A DNA stretch of 64,000 nt. Origin: JAUNQW01 sp043424615 (lineage in GTDB: Bacteria; Bacillota; Bacilli; Lactobacillales; Carnobacteriaceae_A). The stretch lies in contig JBHWOX010000033.1 in assembly GCA_043424615.1 (NCBI GenBank), positions 1 through 64,000 on the forward strand, given 5' to 3'. Made by a program: the position numbers and the translations under genes. Below, piece by piece: positions 24,831 through 33,287 of this stretch. Positions within the stretch are counted from its first letter, which is position 1; each line of letters starts with the position of its first letter. Under the pieces are notes generated by a model. That model saw only the letters and a list, made by a program, of their open reading frames with translations, had not been told where the DNA came from and searched no databases.

Positions 24831-24857
24831 CTCCCGATTTATTCATTTACTTTACCT

Positions 24858-24886
24858 ATAGTAAGCAATAAACGCTTTAAAGTCAA
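24858..24886 (-). promoter_or_regulatory. Promoter of the lysine riboswitch operon
   Basis: -35 TTGACT (24886-24881), -10 TACTAT (24863-24858), spacer 17, about 28 bases before the aptamer. Confidence 0.85.
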
Positions 24887-25010
24887 ACCACTCTTTCCAC
24901 TTTATTAATACAATCATGTATTTTTATAGCACTTCTTTCCTTTATTTGTCCCCACCTTCTCCCAGATTCAGACAATTCTGCTCGGTCTAGCCAGGTCTTT
25001 CCCCCAGCTG

Positions 25011-25019
25011 TGATATAAT
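25011..25019 (+). promoter_or_regulatory. Extended -10 promoter of the UroD-like pair
   Basis: TGATATAAT, an extended -10 (TGn-TATAAT); no good -35 is visible, as is common for this class. Confidence 0.6.
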
Positions 25020-25055
25020 TCAGTCATATTAAAGAGAGAACGGAGAATATTAATA

Positions 25056-26102
25056 ATGGATCAAATGACACCCCTTGAAAGACAAAAGGCTTTACGTCAG
25101 GGAGAAGCGGTCGACCGCTTACCCATCACAGTTTCTCATGAAATTTTTTCAGCCAAATTGGTCGGTTTGAATTATCGGGAAGCTTTTAACTCGGCAGAAA
25201 ACGTTGCTAAAAAAGAAATCAACCTCTACCAAACTTATGGTATTGACGGAATTTCTGTTTCCTATACTTCGGTGAATTTCGGTATTCGTCATCGGTCAAA
25301 AATTAAAAGTCCACAATTTAATACGGCCAGTATCGACCAACCCGCTTTAAAAAACATTGCTGACTGGAAGACTTTAGACCATCAAAACACCGAATTTAAA
25401 CGGGATGTGGCCCAACAAGTAAATGTTGGTGCTATTAAAATCATGCAAGACCAGTTAGGGGATGAAATCCAACCCACTTACTCCTTTTCAGCTCCTTTTA
25501 CCATGGCAACAGGAGTGATTGCTCCCGAACAAATGTTGAAAGGCATGATCAAATCTCCAGAAGAGGTTCATGGCCTACTACACTTTGTCAGTGAATTTAT
25601 TAAACAATTAATCGATTCGGCCCTCGATCTAGGGGTGAAAAGTTTCTTTATCTATGACCCTGTCGCTTCTGGCTCCCTGATTGGACCCAAACAATTTCAA
25701 AAATTCTGCCTCCCCTATTTAACGGACCTTGTTTCTTATATTAAAGAACGCTGCCCTGAAGCGTGGGTGGGTATGCATATCTGTGGCAATACCACCGACC
25801 GCTTGCAAGATATTGCTCAAACAGGCATTGATGGTTTTTCTCTTGACCAAAAAGTAGACTTGGCAGAAGCGAAAGACTTAGTCGGTGACCAACTAACCTT
25901 ACTTGGTAATATTGACCCCATTAGAGTCTTTCTCCAAGGTGATCCAGAGCTGATGAAAGAAGAAGTAAAAACTGCCTACGATAAAGCCAAAGACAATCCC
26001 AAAGGTTTTATTATTCGCTCCGGTTGCGGTGTGCCCTATGAAGCAGATGTTGAAAACTTTGACGCTTATGTCCAAGCCAGTAAAAAATACAGTCAGATGT
26101 AG
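25056..26102 (+). CDS. UroD/MtaA-family methyltransferase-like protein, copy 1
   Basis: A 348-residue TIM-barrel protein of the uroporphyrinogen decarboxylase superfamily, closer to the cobalamin-linked methyltransferases MtaA/CmuA than to heme UroD. It starts MTPLERQKALRQGEAVDRLP, as these do, and has the zinc-ligand pattern: His and Cys in HICGNT (about residue 240) and Cys in SGCGVP (about 322). These enzymes move methyl groups between a corrinoid protein and a thiol. No corrinoid protein, MttB-type partner or reactivator lies in the window, so the substrate is unknown. CGGAGA precedes the ATG. Its paralogue follows within ten bases. Confidence 0.85.
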   Translation: MDQMTPLERQKALRQGEAVDRLPITVSHEIFSAKLVGLNYREAFNSAENVAKKEINLYQTYGIDGISVSYTSVNFGIRHRSKIKSPQFNTASIDQPALKNIADWKTLDHQNTEFKRDVAQQVNVGAIKIMQDQLGDEIQPTYSFSAPFTMATGVIAPEQMLKGMIKSPEEVHGLLHFVSEFIKQLIDSALDLGVKSFFIYDPVASGSLIGPKQFQKFCLPYLTDLVSYIKERCPEAWVGMHICGNTTDRLQDIAQTGIDGFSLDQKVDLAEAKDLVGDQLTLLGNIDPIRVFLQGDPELMKEEVKTAYDKAKDNPKGFIIRSGCGVPYEADVENFDAYVQASKKYSQM

Positions 26103-26111
26103 GTGATAAAA

Positions 26112-27116
26112 ATGACTGACCACATGACTCCTCTTGAACGACGACAAGCCTTATACCAGAAACAAGCGGTTGATCGTTTACCTGTCACTCTTTTTCATCC
26201 TGAATTTGCTGCCAAGTTGGCAGGCATGTCCTACCATGAATCTCATCACACAGCAGAGGCTTTGGCTCATAGAGAGATCACCATCTATGAAAAGATGGGA
26301 GTAGATGAAGTAAGTTTGATGTATGTCAACCTTCCCAAAACCAGCCAAACTTTAATCCGCTCCTTAGATGAAATCGATCAATTGAGCTTGGACGATTATC
26401 GTTTTGATAAAGACCCCCGCCAGCAAATCAATGACCAAGCTTTGCAACTGATTCATAAAGATATTGGTCACGAAGCGGTTATCTCTTATGGCATGGTCGC
26501 CCCCTTTACCCTCGCTCAAGGTATTATTCCTATTAAAGCCTTGATGAAAGGATTAATTAAGTCGTCAGACCGAGTCCACCAACTGTTGCAATTTTGTACA
26601 GACTTTTTAATTTATTTAACAGACCAATTGGCTCCCTACCCCTTCTTAGAAATATTTTTATATGACCCGGTAGCCTCTGGATCCTTGGTCAGTGCCAAGA
26701 CTTACGAAAAATTCTGCCTCCCTTATACCCAGCAAGTGGTTGATCATATCAAGGCCCATTATCCTTGGCGGGTGAACATGCACATTTGTGGGGATACGTC
26801 CGACCGTTTAGATTTATTTGTTCAAAGCCATATTGATGGTTTTTCTCTTGATCAAAAAGTGGATTTAGCTTTTGCCAAGGAAAAAGTTGGCCAAGACTTG
26901 ACCCTCATGGGGAATGTCGATCCAGTCGGAATTCTGCTTCAAGCCAGCCCTGACGCTATTGAGAAAGCCGTTCAAGACTGCTTTGAAAAAGCACAAGATA
27001 GTCCTCAATCATTTATTTTACGTTCAGGCTGTGGGGTTCCCTACCGTACCCCTATTGAAAACATTCAAGCCTATGTCGAAGCCGGAAAAAAATATGGTCG
27101 GCTAGCGGTCCAATAA
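26112..27116 (+). CDS. UroD/MtaA-family methyltransferase-like protein, copy 2
   Basis: A 334-residue paralogue of the preceding gene, similar along its full length: MTPLERRQALYQKQAVDRLP, IFLYDPVASGSLVSAKTYEKF, HICGDTSDRL at about residue 223, DGFSLDQKVDLAFAKEKVG, and SGCGVPY at about 305. The putative zinc ligands are kept in both copies. I chose ATG 26112, with AGGTGAT five bases before it, over the GTG that directly follows the previous stop. A tandem duplication that kept both active sites suggests either two substrates or a hetero-oligomer. Confidence 0.83.
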   Translation: MTDHMTPLERRQALYQKQAVDRLPVTLFHPEFAAKLAGMSYHESHHTAEALAHREITIYEKMGVDEVSLMYVNLPKTSQTLIRSLDEIDQLSLDDYRFDKDPRQQINDQALQLIHKDIGHEAVISYGMVAPFTLAQGIIPIKALMKGLIKSSDRVHQLLQFCTDFLIYLTDQLAPYPFLEIFLYDPVASGSLVSAKTYEKFCLPYTQQVVDHIKAHYPWRVNMHICGDTSDRLDLFVQSHIDGFSLDQKVDLAFAKEKVGQDLTLMGNVDPVGILLQASPDAIEKAVQDCFEKAQDSPQSFILRSGCGVPYRTPIENIQAYVEAGKKYGRLAVQ

Positions 27117-27139
27117 AAAAACTTTCCCAGGGCTAGATG

Positions 27140-27183
27140 CCCCCTAAGACTTTCAACCAGCAGTCTTAAGGGGGATTTTTTTA
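27140..27183 (+). terminator. Terminator after the UroD-like pair
   Basis: CCCCCTAAGACT...AGTCTTAAGGGGG (one bulged base) then ATTTTTTT. Confidence 0.87.
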
Positions 27184-27329
27184 TTGTTTTTTTCTGCCAT
27201 TCACAGCTAGAAAAAATTGAAAACCATATTGCCACTTGAGCGGTTAATCGGATGAAAATGAAAGACAAGCAGGTTAAAGGATTCTTACTTTTTTAGGATT
27301 TAAAAATTGACTTAAAATGAGTCAAAATA

Positions 27330-27359
27330 AAAACAGCCTCTCTCCATGAGTGGCCGTTT
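27330..27359 (-). terminator. Terminator after the DUF308-like membrane protein gene
   Basis: Minus strand AACGGCCACTC...GAG...GGCTGTT followed by TTTATTTT. The remaining part of 27184-27379 shows no other feature I recognise. Confidence 0.65.
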
Positions 27360-27379
27360 CTATGGTGAAATGTGTCATT

Positions 27380-28717
27380 TTATTCTTCTGCCGGCATTTT
27401 TAGTTGGGCATTTCTTAAATGTTTGCTGATGCGACGGCTGTGGACATGTCGCTGGACAACAATGGTCCCCTCTTTTTTGTATTCACGGTTTAAGTAGTCA
27501 AAATAAGTTCCTGGTGTTAAAAAACCCACCATGGCAAAGAGATCTAAACCACTGGCCCCGATTAAATAATCTGAAAGCAAGACGCAATTGGATCCTAGGA
27601 CAAAATAATTTTTAAACTTACCGGCTGTAAATTTATAGAGCTGAGCCCCGGCTCGTCTTTTAAGTAAGCCACCGTAGCCTTTCTTTTGACTGCTGGTTTT
27701 TAATTCCCATTCCACTAAATGGTCAGAAATATTTTTTAATTTTTTTTCCAATAATTCAACTTGGTCAGCTGTTAAAGCGACAACATATTCAAAAATGGTG
27801 TCCTGGGAAGCCAAAGCAACATCAAAAAACTTATCTTTATCCACTACTGCCAGAACCCCATCACCAATCAGCCCAGCTAAAAAACGTGAATCCTTATCAT
27901 GATTGCCAAAATTATAAACCTTTCCTTGGTAGGCAATATTCACATGGCCATCATTCCCGGCTCCGATACGGCTAACATGGATGAGTATTTCTAATTGCCG
28001 GTCCGTATCCAATCGAGAGGTATGGTGAGCAATCATTTCTTGGCGAAGCTGGTCAGTCATAAATTCATTTTCCAAGAAATGATTAATCTTAGTTAAGACC
28101 CGCCGAGGAAGTAAGACACTTAAAAATATGGGCATAGGAAAACGAATGCGGCGGCGGATTTTATTTTCATGCTGTTCAGATAAAATGACACGTCGCCCGT
28201 CTTGAACATAAGTCAGACCAATCAAGATAATATAAACCCCCATAATATTTAAAATGGTCAATTGGCTCTCATTAGCAAAAAAAGCAACAAAAGAAAGCAA
28301 ATAATGGGTGAGCGTCCTCAAAGTCTGTAAAATCACACGGTCTGCTCGATTTTTCACCATCAAAATGAGGCTAATGGAATTAATGACAGCTAAAAACAAG
28401 TGGTAAACAGCTATCGATTTTATGAGCAGATAGGCGGTCGTATGGGAGTAGAACATTAAAAAAAGGGCCAGGAAGCATTCAAAAAAAATAATCAATAGGG
28501 CCAAACAAAAAGAAGTCTGTTCCGATTGAGAAGACCAATAGCTTTGAGCGAGCTTATAGAGTCGACGTCCTGCATCCAAAAGGAGGATAAGACCAACCAC
28601 ATCACTCAACCAAGTAATAAAAACGACCTTTTTTAAAATCAAAAGCAGACCAAATAGTATGATGGCTAGACCTATGTAAATTGAACTCCATAGTCGTTTA
28701 GTTGGATATGCTGACAT
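27380..28717 (-). CDS. Membrane protein with a possible permuted papain-fold (DUF4105-like) domain
   Basis: A 445-residue protein. Residues 1-180 hold about six hydrophobic helices in pairs, resembling the HdeD/DUF308 type. Residues about 225-430 form a soluble domain beginning LEILIHVSRIGAGNDGHVNIAYQGKVYNF and ending with GSNCVLLSDYLIGASGLDLF and VGFLTPGTYFDYL. A His in an early strand (GHVNI) and a Cys in a late helix (SNCVLLSD) are in the order of circularly permuted NlpC/P60-like enzymes such as DUF4105/YiiX proteins. I infer a membrane-anchored hydrolase or acyltransferase on the cytoplasmic or outer face; neither side nor substrate is known. It overlaps in transcription with the PLP protein upstream (11-base gap). 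Confidence 0.6.
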   Translation of the reverse strand: MSAYPTKRLWSSIYIGLAIILFGLLLILKKVVFITWLSDVVGLILLLDAGRRLYKLAQSYWSSQSEQTSFCLALLIIFFECFLALFLMFYSHTTAYLLIKSIAVYHLFLAVINSISLILMVKNRADRVILQTLRTLTHYLLSFVAFFANESQLTILNIMGVYIILIGLTYVQDGRRVILSEQHENKIRRRIRFPMPIFLSVLLPRRVLTKINHFLENEFMTDQLRQEMIAHHTSRLDTDRQLEILIHVSRIGAGNDGHVNIAYQGKVYNFGNHDKDSRFLAGLIGDGVLAVVDKDKFFDVALASQDTIFEYVVALTADQVELLEKKLKNISDHLVEWELKTSSQKKGYGGLLKRRAGAQLYKFTAGKFKNYFVLGSNCVLLSDYLIGASGLDLFAMVGFLTPGTYFDYLNREYKKEGTIVVQRHVHSRRISKHLRNAQLKMPAEE

Positions 28718-28728
28718 ATTTAACCTTC

Positions 28729-29394
28729 CTATTGTTCTTGAAATAGGGCTCTTCCCACACGGACATAGGTCGCTCCATGAGCGAGAGCTAGAGGATAATC
28801 ACGGCTCATCCCCATACTTAATTCCTGGCAAGGGGCATAGGGCAAGTCCAGCCCCTGAATTTTTTGCTGCAAGCGCTGTAAACTAGAAAAAATATGATGG
28901 AGTTCGTCTTCTTCAGCTTCATAAGGCGCCATGGTCATTAATCCCACAATGATAATATTGGGATAATCCTTCAAATCATAAATAAGCTCTTCCAACTGGT
29001 CAACAAAAAAACCTGCTTTTTGTTCTTCTTCCGAGATGTTCACTTGTATAAAACATTTGATGGGGTGGTTTGCCCGCTTGTTGACTTCTTTCACTAAACT
29101 CATGCGGTCCAAAGAGTGAAGATAATCAATGCGATTAATGATATCTTTAACTGGACGTCTTTGCAGACGACCAATAAAATGCCATTCGATATCTGGACAT
29201 GCCTCTTTTAAAGCCTCTTGCTTTTCGAGCAGTTCATTCGCTCGGTTTTCACCAAATCGTCTCAGACCAAGTTGGTAGAGGCGTTCGATGTCTTCCACCC
29301 CAACATATTTGGTCACGGCTAAAAGATGGGCATCCTTGACCTCAGCCTGAATATGTTCAATATTGTTTTTAAGTTGACCATCTGAAATTGTCAT
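28729..29394 (-). CDS. yggS: YggS-family PLP homeostasis protein
   Basis: A 221-residue single-domain PLP-binding barrel protein. It has the PLP lysine in LLAVTKYVG (about residue 30), FGENRANELLEK, WHFIGRLQRRPVKDI and the late phosphate-site SMGMSRDYPLALAHGATYVRVG. It keeps vitamin B6 levels in balance and has no firmly known catalytic reaction. In many Firmicutes it is followed by sepF; here it is followed by the DUF308-like membrane protein instead. The ATG at 29394 has AAAGGATG at good distance; the ATG three codons earlier overlaps that site. Confidence 0.92.
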   Translation of the reverse strand: MTISDGQLKNNIEHIQAEVKDAHLLAVTKYVGVEDIERLYQLGLRRFGENRANELLEKQEALKEACPDIEWHFIGRLQRRPVKDIINRIDYLHSLDRMSLVKEVNKRANHPIKCFIQVNISEEEQKAGFFVDQLEELIYDLKDYPNIIIVGLMTMAPYEAEEDELHHIFSSLQRLQQKIQGLDLPYAPCQELSMGMSRDYPLALAHGATYVRVGRALFQEQ

Positions 29395-29502
29395 AGCATT
29401 CATCCTTTTATTTTTTCTATCGTTTATCTTATATTAATAGTATCATAATTTAATAATGATCATGACATAGACATTCATCATCATTCAATGAAGGAGGTAT
29501 AT

Positions 29503-30150
29503 ATGAAACAATCACAGCAGATTGACCAATGGATTTATATGTTAAGGTTTGGGGCAGGTTTTCTCAATGCGATTGCTATGTTGAATTTTTCAACCGTCGT
29601 CGCTACTCAAACAGGGATTATTGGCGATGCCATTATCAGTGGTCTGAATCATGAATTTAGCTCAGCCCTTTTCTTTCTAGCGATTGGCTTTAGCTTTTTT
29701 GGGGGATCGACCCTCAGCGGAGCGATTTTCACTGACCGTAAAATGACGGAAAATTATCTTTACCCTGCCTGTCTTTTTACTTATAGTTTGATTTTTTTAT
29801 TGATGGTAAAACTCGATTTTCCGCATTTACTGGGCCTGTGCATCATTACCTTTGCTATAGGCTTACAAAATGGCATGTTCTTATATCATGAGGATGCCAT
29901 AATTCGAACCACCATGATTACTGGAAATATTACTGAAATCGGGGTAGCCCTGGGTCAAAAATTAAGCAGAAAAAATATGGCTAAGTTAAATGTCAGCTTT
30001 CAACTGACCAACTTACTCTTATTCATCTTAGGAACGGCAGCGGCAGCCCTCTGTTCCATTTATACCGATTGGTCTCTCTTGTTTTTAGCCGCCGGCCTTT
30101 ATTTTTTAATTAGCTTCAGCATGTTTATAAAAATTAAATCTCTCAAATAA
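29503..30150 (+). CDS. YoaK/DUF1275 family membrane protein
   Basis: A 215-residue protein with about six membrane segments. DUF1275 features: GAGFLNAIAML...TQTGIIG near the start, and ITFAIGLQNGMFLYHEDAIIRTTMITGNITEIG in the middle (motif quoted in parts: GLQNGMF, RTTMITGNITEIG). Function unknown; the family is sometimes called YoaK. AAGGAGGTATAT precedes the ATG at 29503; the earlier ATG includes that site. Single-gene unit. Confidence 0.87.
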   Translation: MKQSQQIDQWIYMLRFGAGFLNAIAMLNFSTVVATQTGIIGDAIISGLNHEFSSALFFLAIGFSFFGGSTLSGAIFTDRKMTENYLYPACLFTYSLIFLLMVKLDFPHLLGLCIITFAIGLQNGMFLYHEDAIIRTTMITGNITEIGVALGQKLSRKNMAKLNVSFQLTNLLLFILGTAAAALCSIYTDWSLLFLAAGLYFLISFSMFIKIKSLK

Positions 30151-30153
30151 AAC

Positions 30154-30207
30154 AAAAAAGAGCTTGGAATAGTGAAAGAATGACTTCCACTATCCTTGCT
30201 CTTTTTC
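30154..30207. terminator. Bidirectional terminator
   Basis: AAAAAAGAGC(TT)GGAATAGTG...CCACTATCC(TT)GCTCTTTTTC between convergent genes, with A/T runs on both sides. Confidence 0.87.
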
Positions 30208-30218
30208 TTTGTATAAAA

Positions 30219-31022
30219 TTATAATTTTTGTAAAGCCTGTGCAAGGGCTTTAGGATCTAATGTTTGCAAGTCTAAAGCTAATTTTTTTACCACTTGAACA
30301 ATGGCTGGAGCCTTTAATGAAGCCTTAGCCATTAACTGCTCATTATAAAAAATGTCTTGGGCCGTACCTACTTGCTGTATGTGGTGGTCAGCCATTACAA
30401 TAATTTTTTCAAAGTGCTGGGCCACAAATTCCATATCGTGAGTGATGGTGATGACTGCCCGGTTTTCTTCGACCAATACATCTAAAATTTGGGCGATGAT
30501 ATTCAGGCCTTTTAAATCTTGGCCAGCCGTGGGTTCATCTAAAATAATCACTTCAGCATAGGTGGAAATGACAGAGGCTATGGTAACTAACTTTCGAATA
30601 GAGAGAGGAAGGTCGTATGGATTTTCATCTAGATACTCCTCCACCCCACATAAGCGGGCATATTTTGAAACTCTTTCTTGGATGTCAGATTCAGGAGTCC
30701 CCGCTTGAACCAAGGCATAGGCAATCTCATCAACCACCCGATTATTAAAAATTTGGTCATCTGGATTTTGGAAAACATAGCCGACTTCTTTCGAAATTTG
30801 AGCCGTACTATATTTTTTGGTGTTTTTACCGTTTACACTGACACTACCCGCTGTGGGCTTAATCAAACCATTTAACATTTTTACAGTGGTGGTCTTGCCT
30901 GCCCCGTTTTGGCCTATAATGGCTATTTTATCTCCATGCTTGACTTGCAGATTAACCCCTTTGACAGCTTCAAAACCATTGGGATAAGAGTAAGACACAT
31001 CATTCATTTCAATGAGACTCAT
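30219..31022 (-). CDS. ECF transporter ATPase with altered signature motif
   Basis: A 267-residue ATPase of the EcfA class: Walker A GQNGAGKTTTVKMLNG (about residue 36), VFQNPDDQIFNNRVVDEI typical of ECF ATPases, and Walker B VIILDEPTAGQD. The signature region reads DLPLSIRKLVTIA instead of LSGGQ..., a form seen in some ECF pairs where only one subunit has the canonical motif. The C-terminal extension after residue 220 is usual for the family. ATG 31022 has AAGGAGA; it lies within the 3' end of the partner ATPase gene, so the two are coupled. Confidence 0.9.
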   Translation of the reverse strand: MSLIEMNDVSYSYPNGFEAVKGVNLQVKHGDKIAIIGQNGAGKTTTVKMLNGLIKPTAGSVSVNGKNTKKYSTAQISKEVGYVFQNPDDQIFNNRVVDEIAYALVQAGTPESDIQERVSKYARLCGVEEYLDENPYDLPLSIRKLVTIASVISTYAEVIILDEPTAGQDLKGLNIIAQILDVLVEENRAVITITHDMEFVAQHFEKIIVMADHHIQQVGTAQDIFYNEQLMAKASLKAPAIVQVVKKLALDLQTLDPKALAQALQKL

Positions 31023-31875
31023 AAAATTGTCTCCTTCCATAGTTTACGAGCTGTTGGCACAAATCATCTAAGTTAAGCGGCACCTCTGTAAAATCTACCC
31101 CTGCTTCAAATAAGTCCAAGCTGAGTTGGGAAGCGGTAGGAAGAGGAATATCCAGTTCCGCATAGCGAGGGTCTTGAAAAACGACTTGAGGTTTATCTTT
31201 CATGACTATCCGCCCTTGGTCCATCACAATAATTTCATCAGAATATTCAGCAATTTGATCAATTTTATGTTCGATCAATAATATGGTCTTGCCTTTTTCT
31301 TTCAAGCGTCCAATAATTTCAAAAATTTGGTCCGTGGATTGAGGATCTAACTGAGACGTGGGCTCATCAATAATCAGTAAGTCCTGGTCCATCACCAATA
31401 CCGAAGCAAAGGCGACCCGCTGCTGTTGACCACCAGAGAGTTCGAGTGGATTTTTTTGGCGCAAATCCTCAATCTGGCACTCCGCTATAATATCATTGAC
31501 ACGTTCAATGATCTCATCATAAGGCACACCTAGATTTTCCAAACCAAAGGCGATTTCATCAAAGACTGTTTTTTTACCCCCTGAAATCTGAGTAAAAGGA
31601 TTTTGGAAGACAAAACCAATTTTATCTGCTAAATCAGCTAATTCTAAGTCTTTCATATTTTGATTAAAGACAAATACGTCACCAGAATCATCACCTAGAT
31701 GAAATTTAGGAACAAAACCACGAATGGCGTTGGCTAAGGTGGTTTTTCCTGCCCCATTGGCTCCAATTACGGAATAGAATTTACCCTTTTCCAATTGTAA
31801 ATCGATGTTTTTTAATGTGGGAAATTCTGAAATAAGATATTGAAAGCTATAATTTTGAATATCAACTAAAACCAT
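31009..31875 (-). CDS. ECF transporter ATPase (canonical signature)
   Basis: A 288-residue EcfA-class ATPase: GANGAGKTTLANAIRGF (about residue 37), VFQNPFTQISGGKKTVFDEI, ELSGGQQQRVAFASVL and LLIIDEPTSQLD. Start taken at ATG 31875 (MVLVDIQNYSFQY), preceded by GAGGG; it overlaps the end of the EcfT gene by ten bases. It forms a heterodimer with the ATPase encoded just after it. Confidence 0.9.
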   Translation of the reverse strand: MVLVDIQNYSFQYLISEFPTLKNIDLQLEKGKFYSVIGANGAGKTTLANAIRGFVPKFHLGDDSGDVFVFNQNMKDLELADLADKIGFVFQNPFTQISGGKKTVFDEIAFGLENLGVPYDEIIERVNDIIAECQIEDLRQKNPLELSGGQQQRVAFASVLVMDQDLLIIDEPTSQLDPQSTDQIFEIIGRLKEKGKTILLIEHKIDQIAEYSDEIIVMDQGRIVMKDKPQVVFQDPRYAELDIPLPTASQLSLDLFEAGVDFTEVPLNLDDLCQQLVNYGRRQFYESH

Positions 31876-32645
31876 GTCACTACCCTCACAATCACAAGTA
31901 TGGCCATGATGAGCCATAATATTTTTCTTAACAGACGGTCTTTTTTACTGTCTTCAACCGTATGCAGTAAAGTTTTTGGCCCTTTTTTCGAAAACGCCCG
32001 AACTTCTAAGGTCACCGTTTTTTCTTCTACATCTGCGATGGAACTTAAAATGACCGGCCCAATAATAGGGAAAAAAGCTTTCAACCGCGTCCATAGGCTG
32101 CCCTCAGTTTCCACCCCTCTAGATTTTTGAGCATCTGTAATCGTATTTAAACGTTCATTCATTTGAGGAATCATATTGAAGGCCGCATTAACGATATAGG
32201 TCACCCGTGGGCTCACGCCGCTTTGTTGCATCATCAAGATAAATTCTTCGACATCCACCACTTGTAGGAAATAAATAACTGGAGTAAAAATCCCCATGAT
32301 TCGAGCAGCAATGGTGCGGGCTTGGACCAAGGCGGTATCACTAATGGAAAAAATTCCCCATTGATAGACAATTTCTTCTCCAGGAATCAGTAGCAGTTGC
32401 AACAGACTCACAAATAGGGTTAAAACTAAGGCAGACTTTACCCAGCTGGAGAAAAAAGAGCCAAAGACATCAGATAAGACTGCTAGGATGAAGAGGATAA
32501 TCACTTCCACTAGAACAAAGCGCCAGCCAAAAAATAAAGCCCCTACGATAAAAATTAAGGCTAAAAGACCCTGAGTAAAAGGATTTAAGTTCTGTAAAGC
32601 ATTCGACTTATGGTTGAGATGTTTTTTTTGACTTGTATTGATCAC
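31866..32645 (-). CDS. ECF transporter transmembrane subunit (EcfT)
   Basis: A 259-residue membrane protein with about five hydrophobic stretches. It has the EcfT coupling-helix sequences with Ala-Arg-Gly type motifs: DAQKSRGVETEG near residue 165 and VTLEVRAFSKKGPKT near 205. It joins the substrate-binding S subunit to the two ATPases. It starts with GTG directly after the S-subunit stop (TAA-GTG), with AAGGAT upstream. Confidence 0.88.
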   Translation of the reverse strand: MINTSQKKHLNHKSNALQNLNPFTQGLLALIFIVGALFFGWRFVLVEVIILFILAVLSDVFGSFFSSWVKSALVLTLFVSLLQLLLIPGEEIVYQWGIFSISDTALVQARTIAARIMGIFTPVIYFLQVVDVEEFILMMQQSGVSPRVTYIVNAAFNMIPQMNERLNTITDAQKSRGVETEGSLWTRLKAFFPIIGPVILSSIADVEEKTVTLEVRAFSKKGPKTLLHTVEDSKKDRLLRKILWLIMAILVIVRVVTWF

Positions 32646-33269
32646 TTAGGACACATCCTTTTTGAATAAATCAGGGCGTAAACCTTCAACTAGTTCCCGG
32701 CCATTTGGAAATTTGATCACATATCTCAAGGACATATTGTGCAAAATCCAAAAAGGAATAAAGACAGAAACCATTTTATCTGGGAGCTCCGATACGACTT
32801 GACCAATGAATTGTGCTGGCCAGAAAGGAATTCCTAATCCCATCATGGCAGCAATCAATACAGAAGTCCCTGACGTGGCAAACCCACCAAAGAAAATCAC
32901 TCGAATGAGGACGGACATGATGACTGCTACCATAGCAACAATCAGAGATGAAAGGGCGGCGCGCTTATAATTAGCAAACATATGTCTGCGTGCCAATATT
33001 CCTGTTATGACGCCGATAGCAGCAGCAATAAGGGAGAAGGGCATTTCCACTGGATCTTGTAATGATTTTAAGATAATCGATAAAAAACCAGTTAATCCCC
33101 CTATCCAAGGTCCCGCTAACATGGCAATCAAGATGGTTCCTATGGTGTCTAGATAAATAGGTAAACGAAGGGAAAGGGCCAGTGTTCCTCCAATCATGTT
33201 GATAGCCACAGCGATAGGAATTAACATGATGGACATATTATTAAAATCCCGCTCAATATATTTTTTCAT
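32646..33269 (-). CDS. ECF transporter substrate-binding S subunit, probably nucleoside-related
   Basis: A 207-residue protein with about six membrane helices, including AVAINMIGGTLALSLRLPIYLDTIGTILIAMLAGPW (read as pieces IGGTLALSLRLPIYLD and GTILIAMLAGPW). This is the pattern of dedicated (group I) S subunits. It is encoded with its own T and A subunits and directly after a nucleoside hydrolase, so a nucleoside is the best guess for the ligand. AAAGGAGTC precedes the ATG. The ligand cannot be read from the sequence. Confidence 0.8.
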   Translation of the reverse strand: MKKYIERDFNNMSIMLIPIAVAINMIGGTLALSLRLPIYLDTIGTILIAMLAGPWIGGLTGFLSIILKSLQDPVEMPFSLIAAAIGVITGILARRHMFANYKRAALSSLIVAMVAVIMSVLIRVIFFGGFATSGTSVLIAAMMGLGIPFWPAQFIGQVVSELPDKMVSVFIPFWILHNMSLRYVIKFPNGRELVEGLRPDLFKKDVS

Positions 33270-33287
33270 TTTGACTCCTTTACCCGC

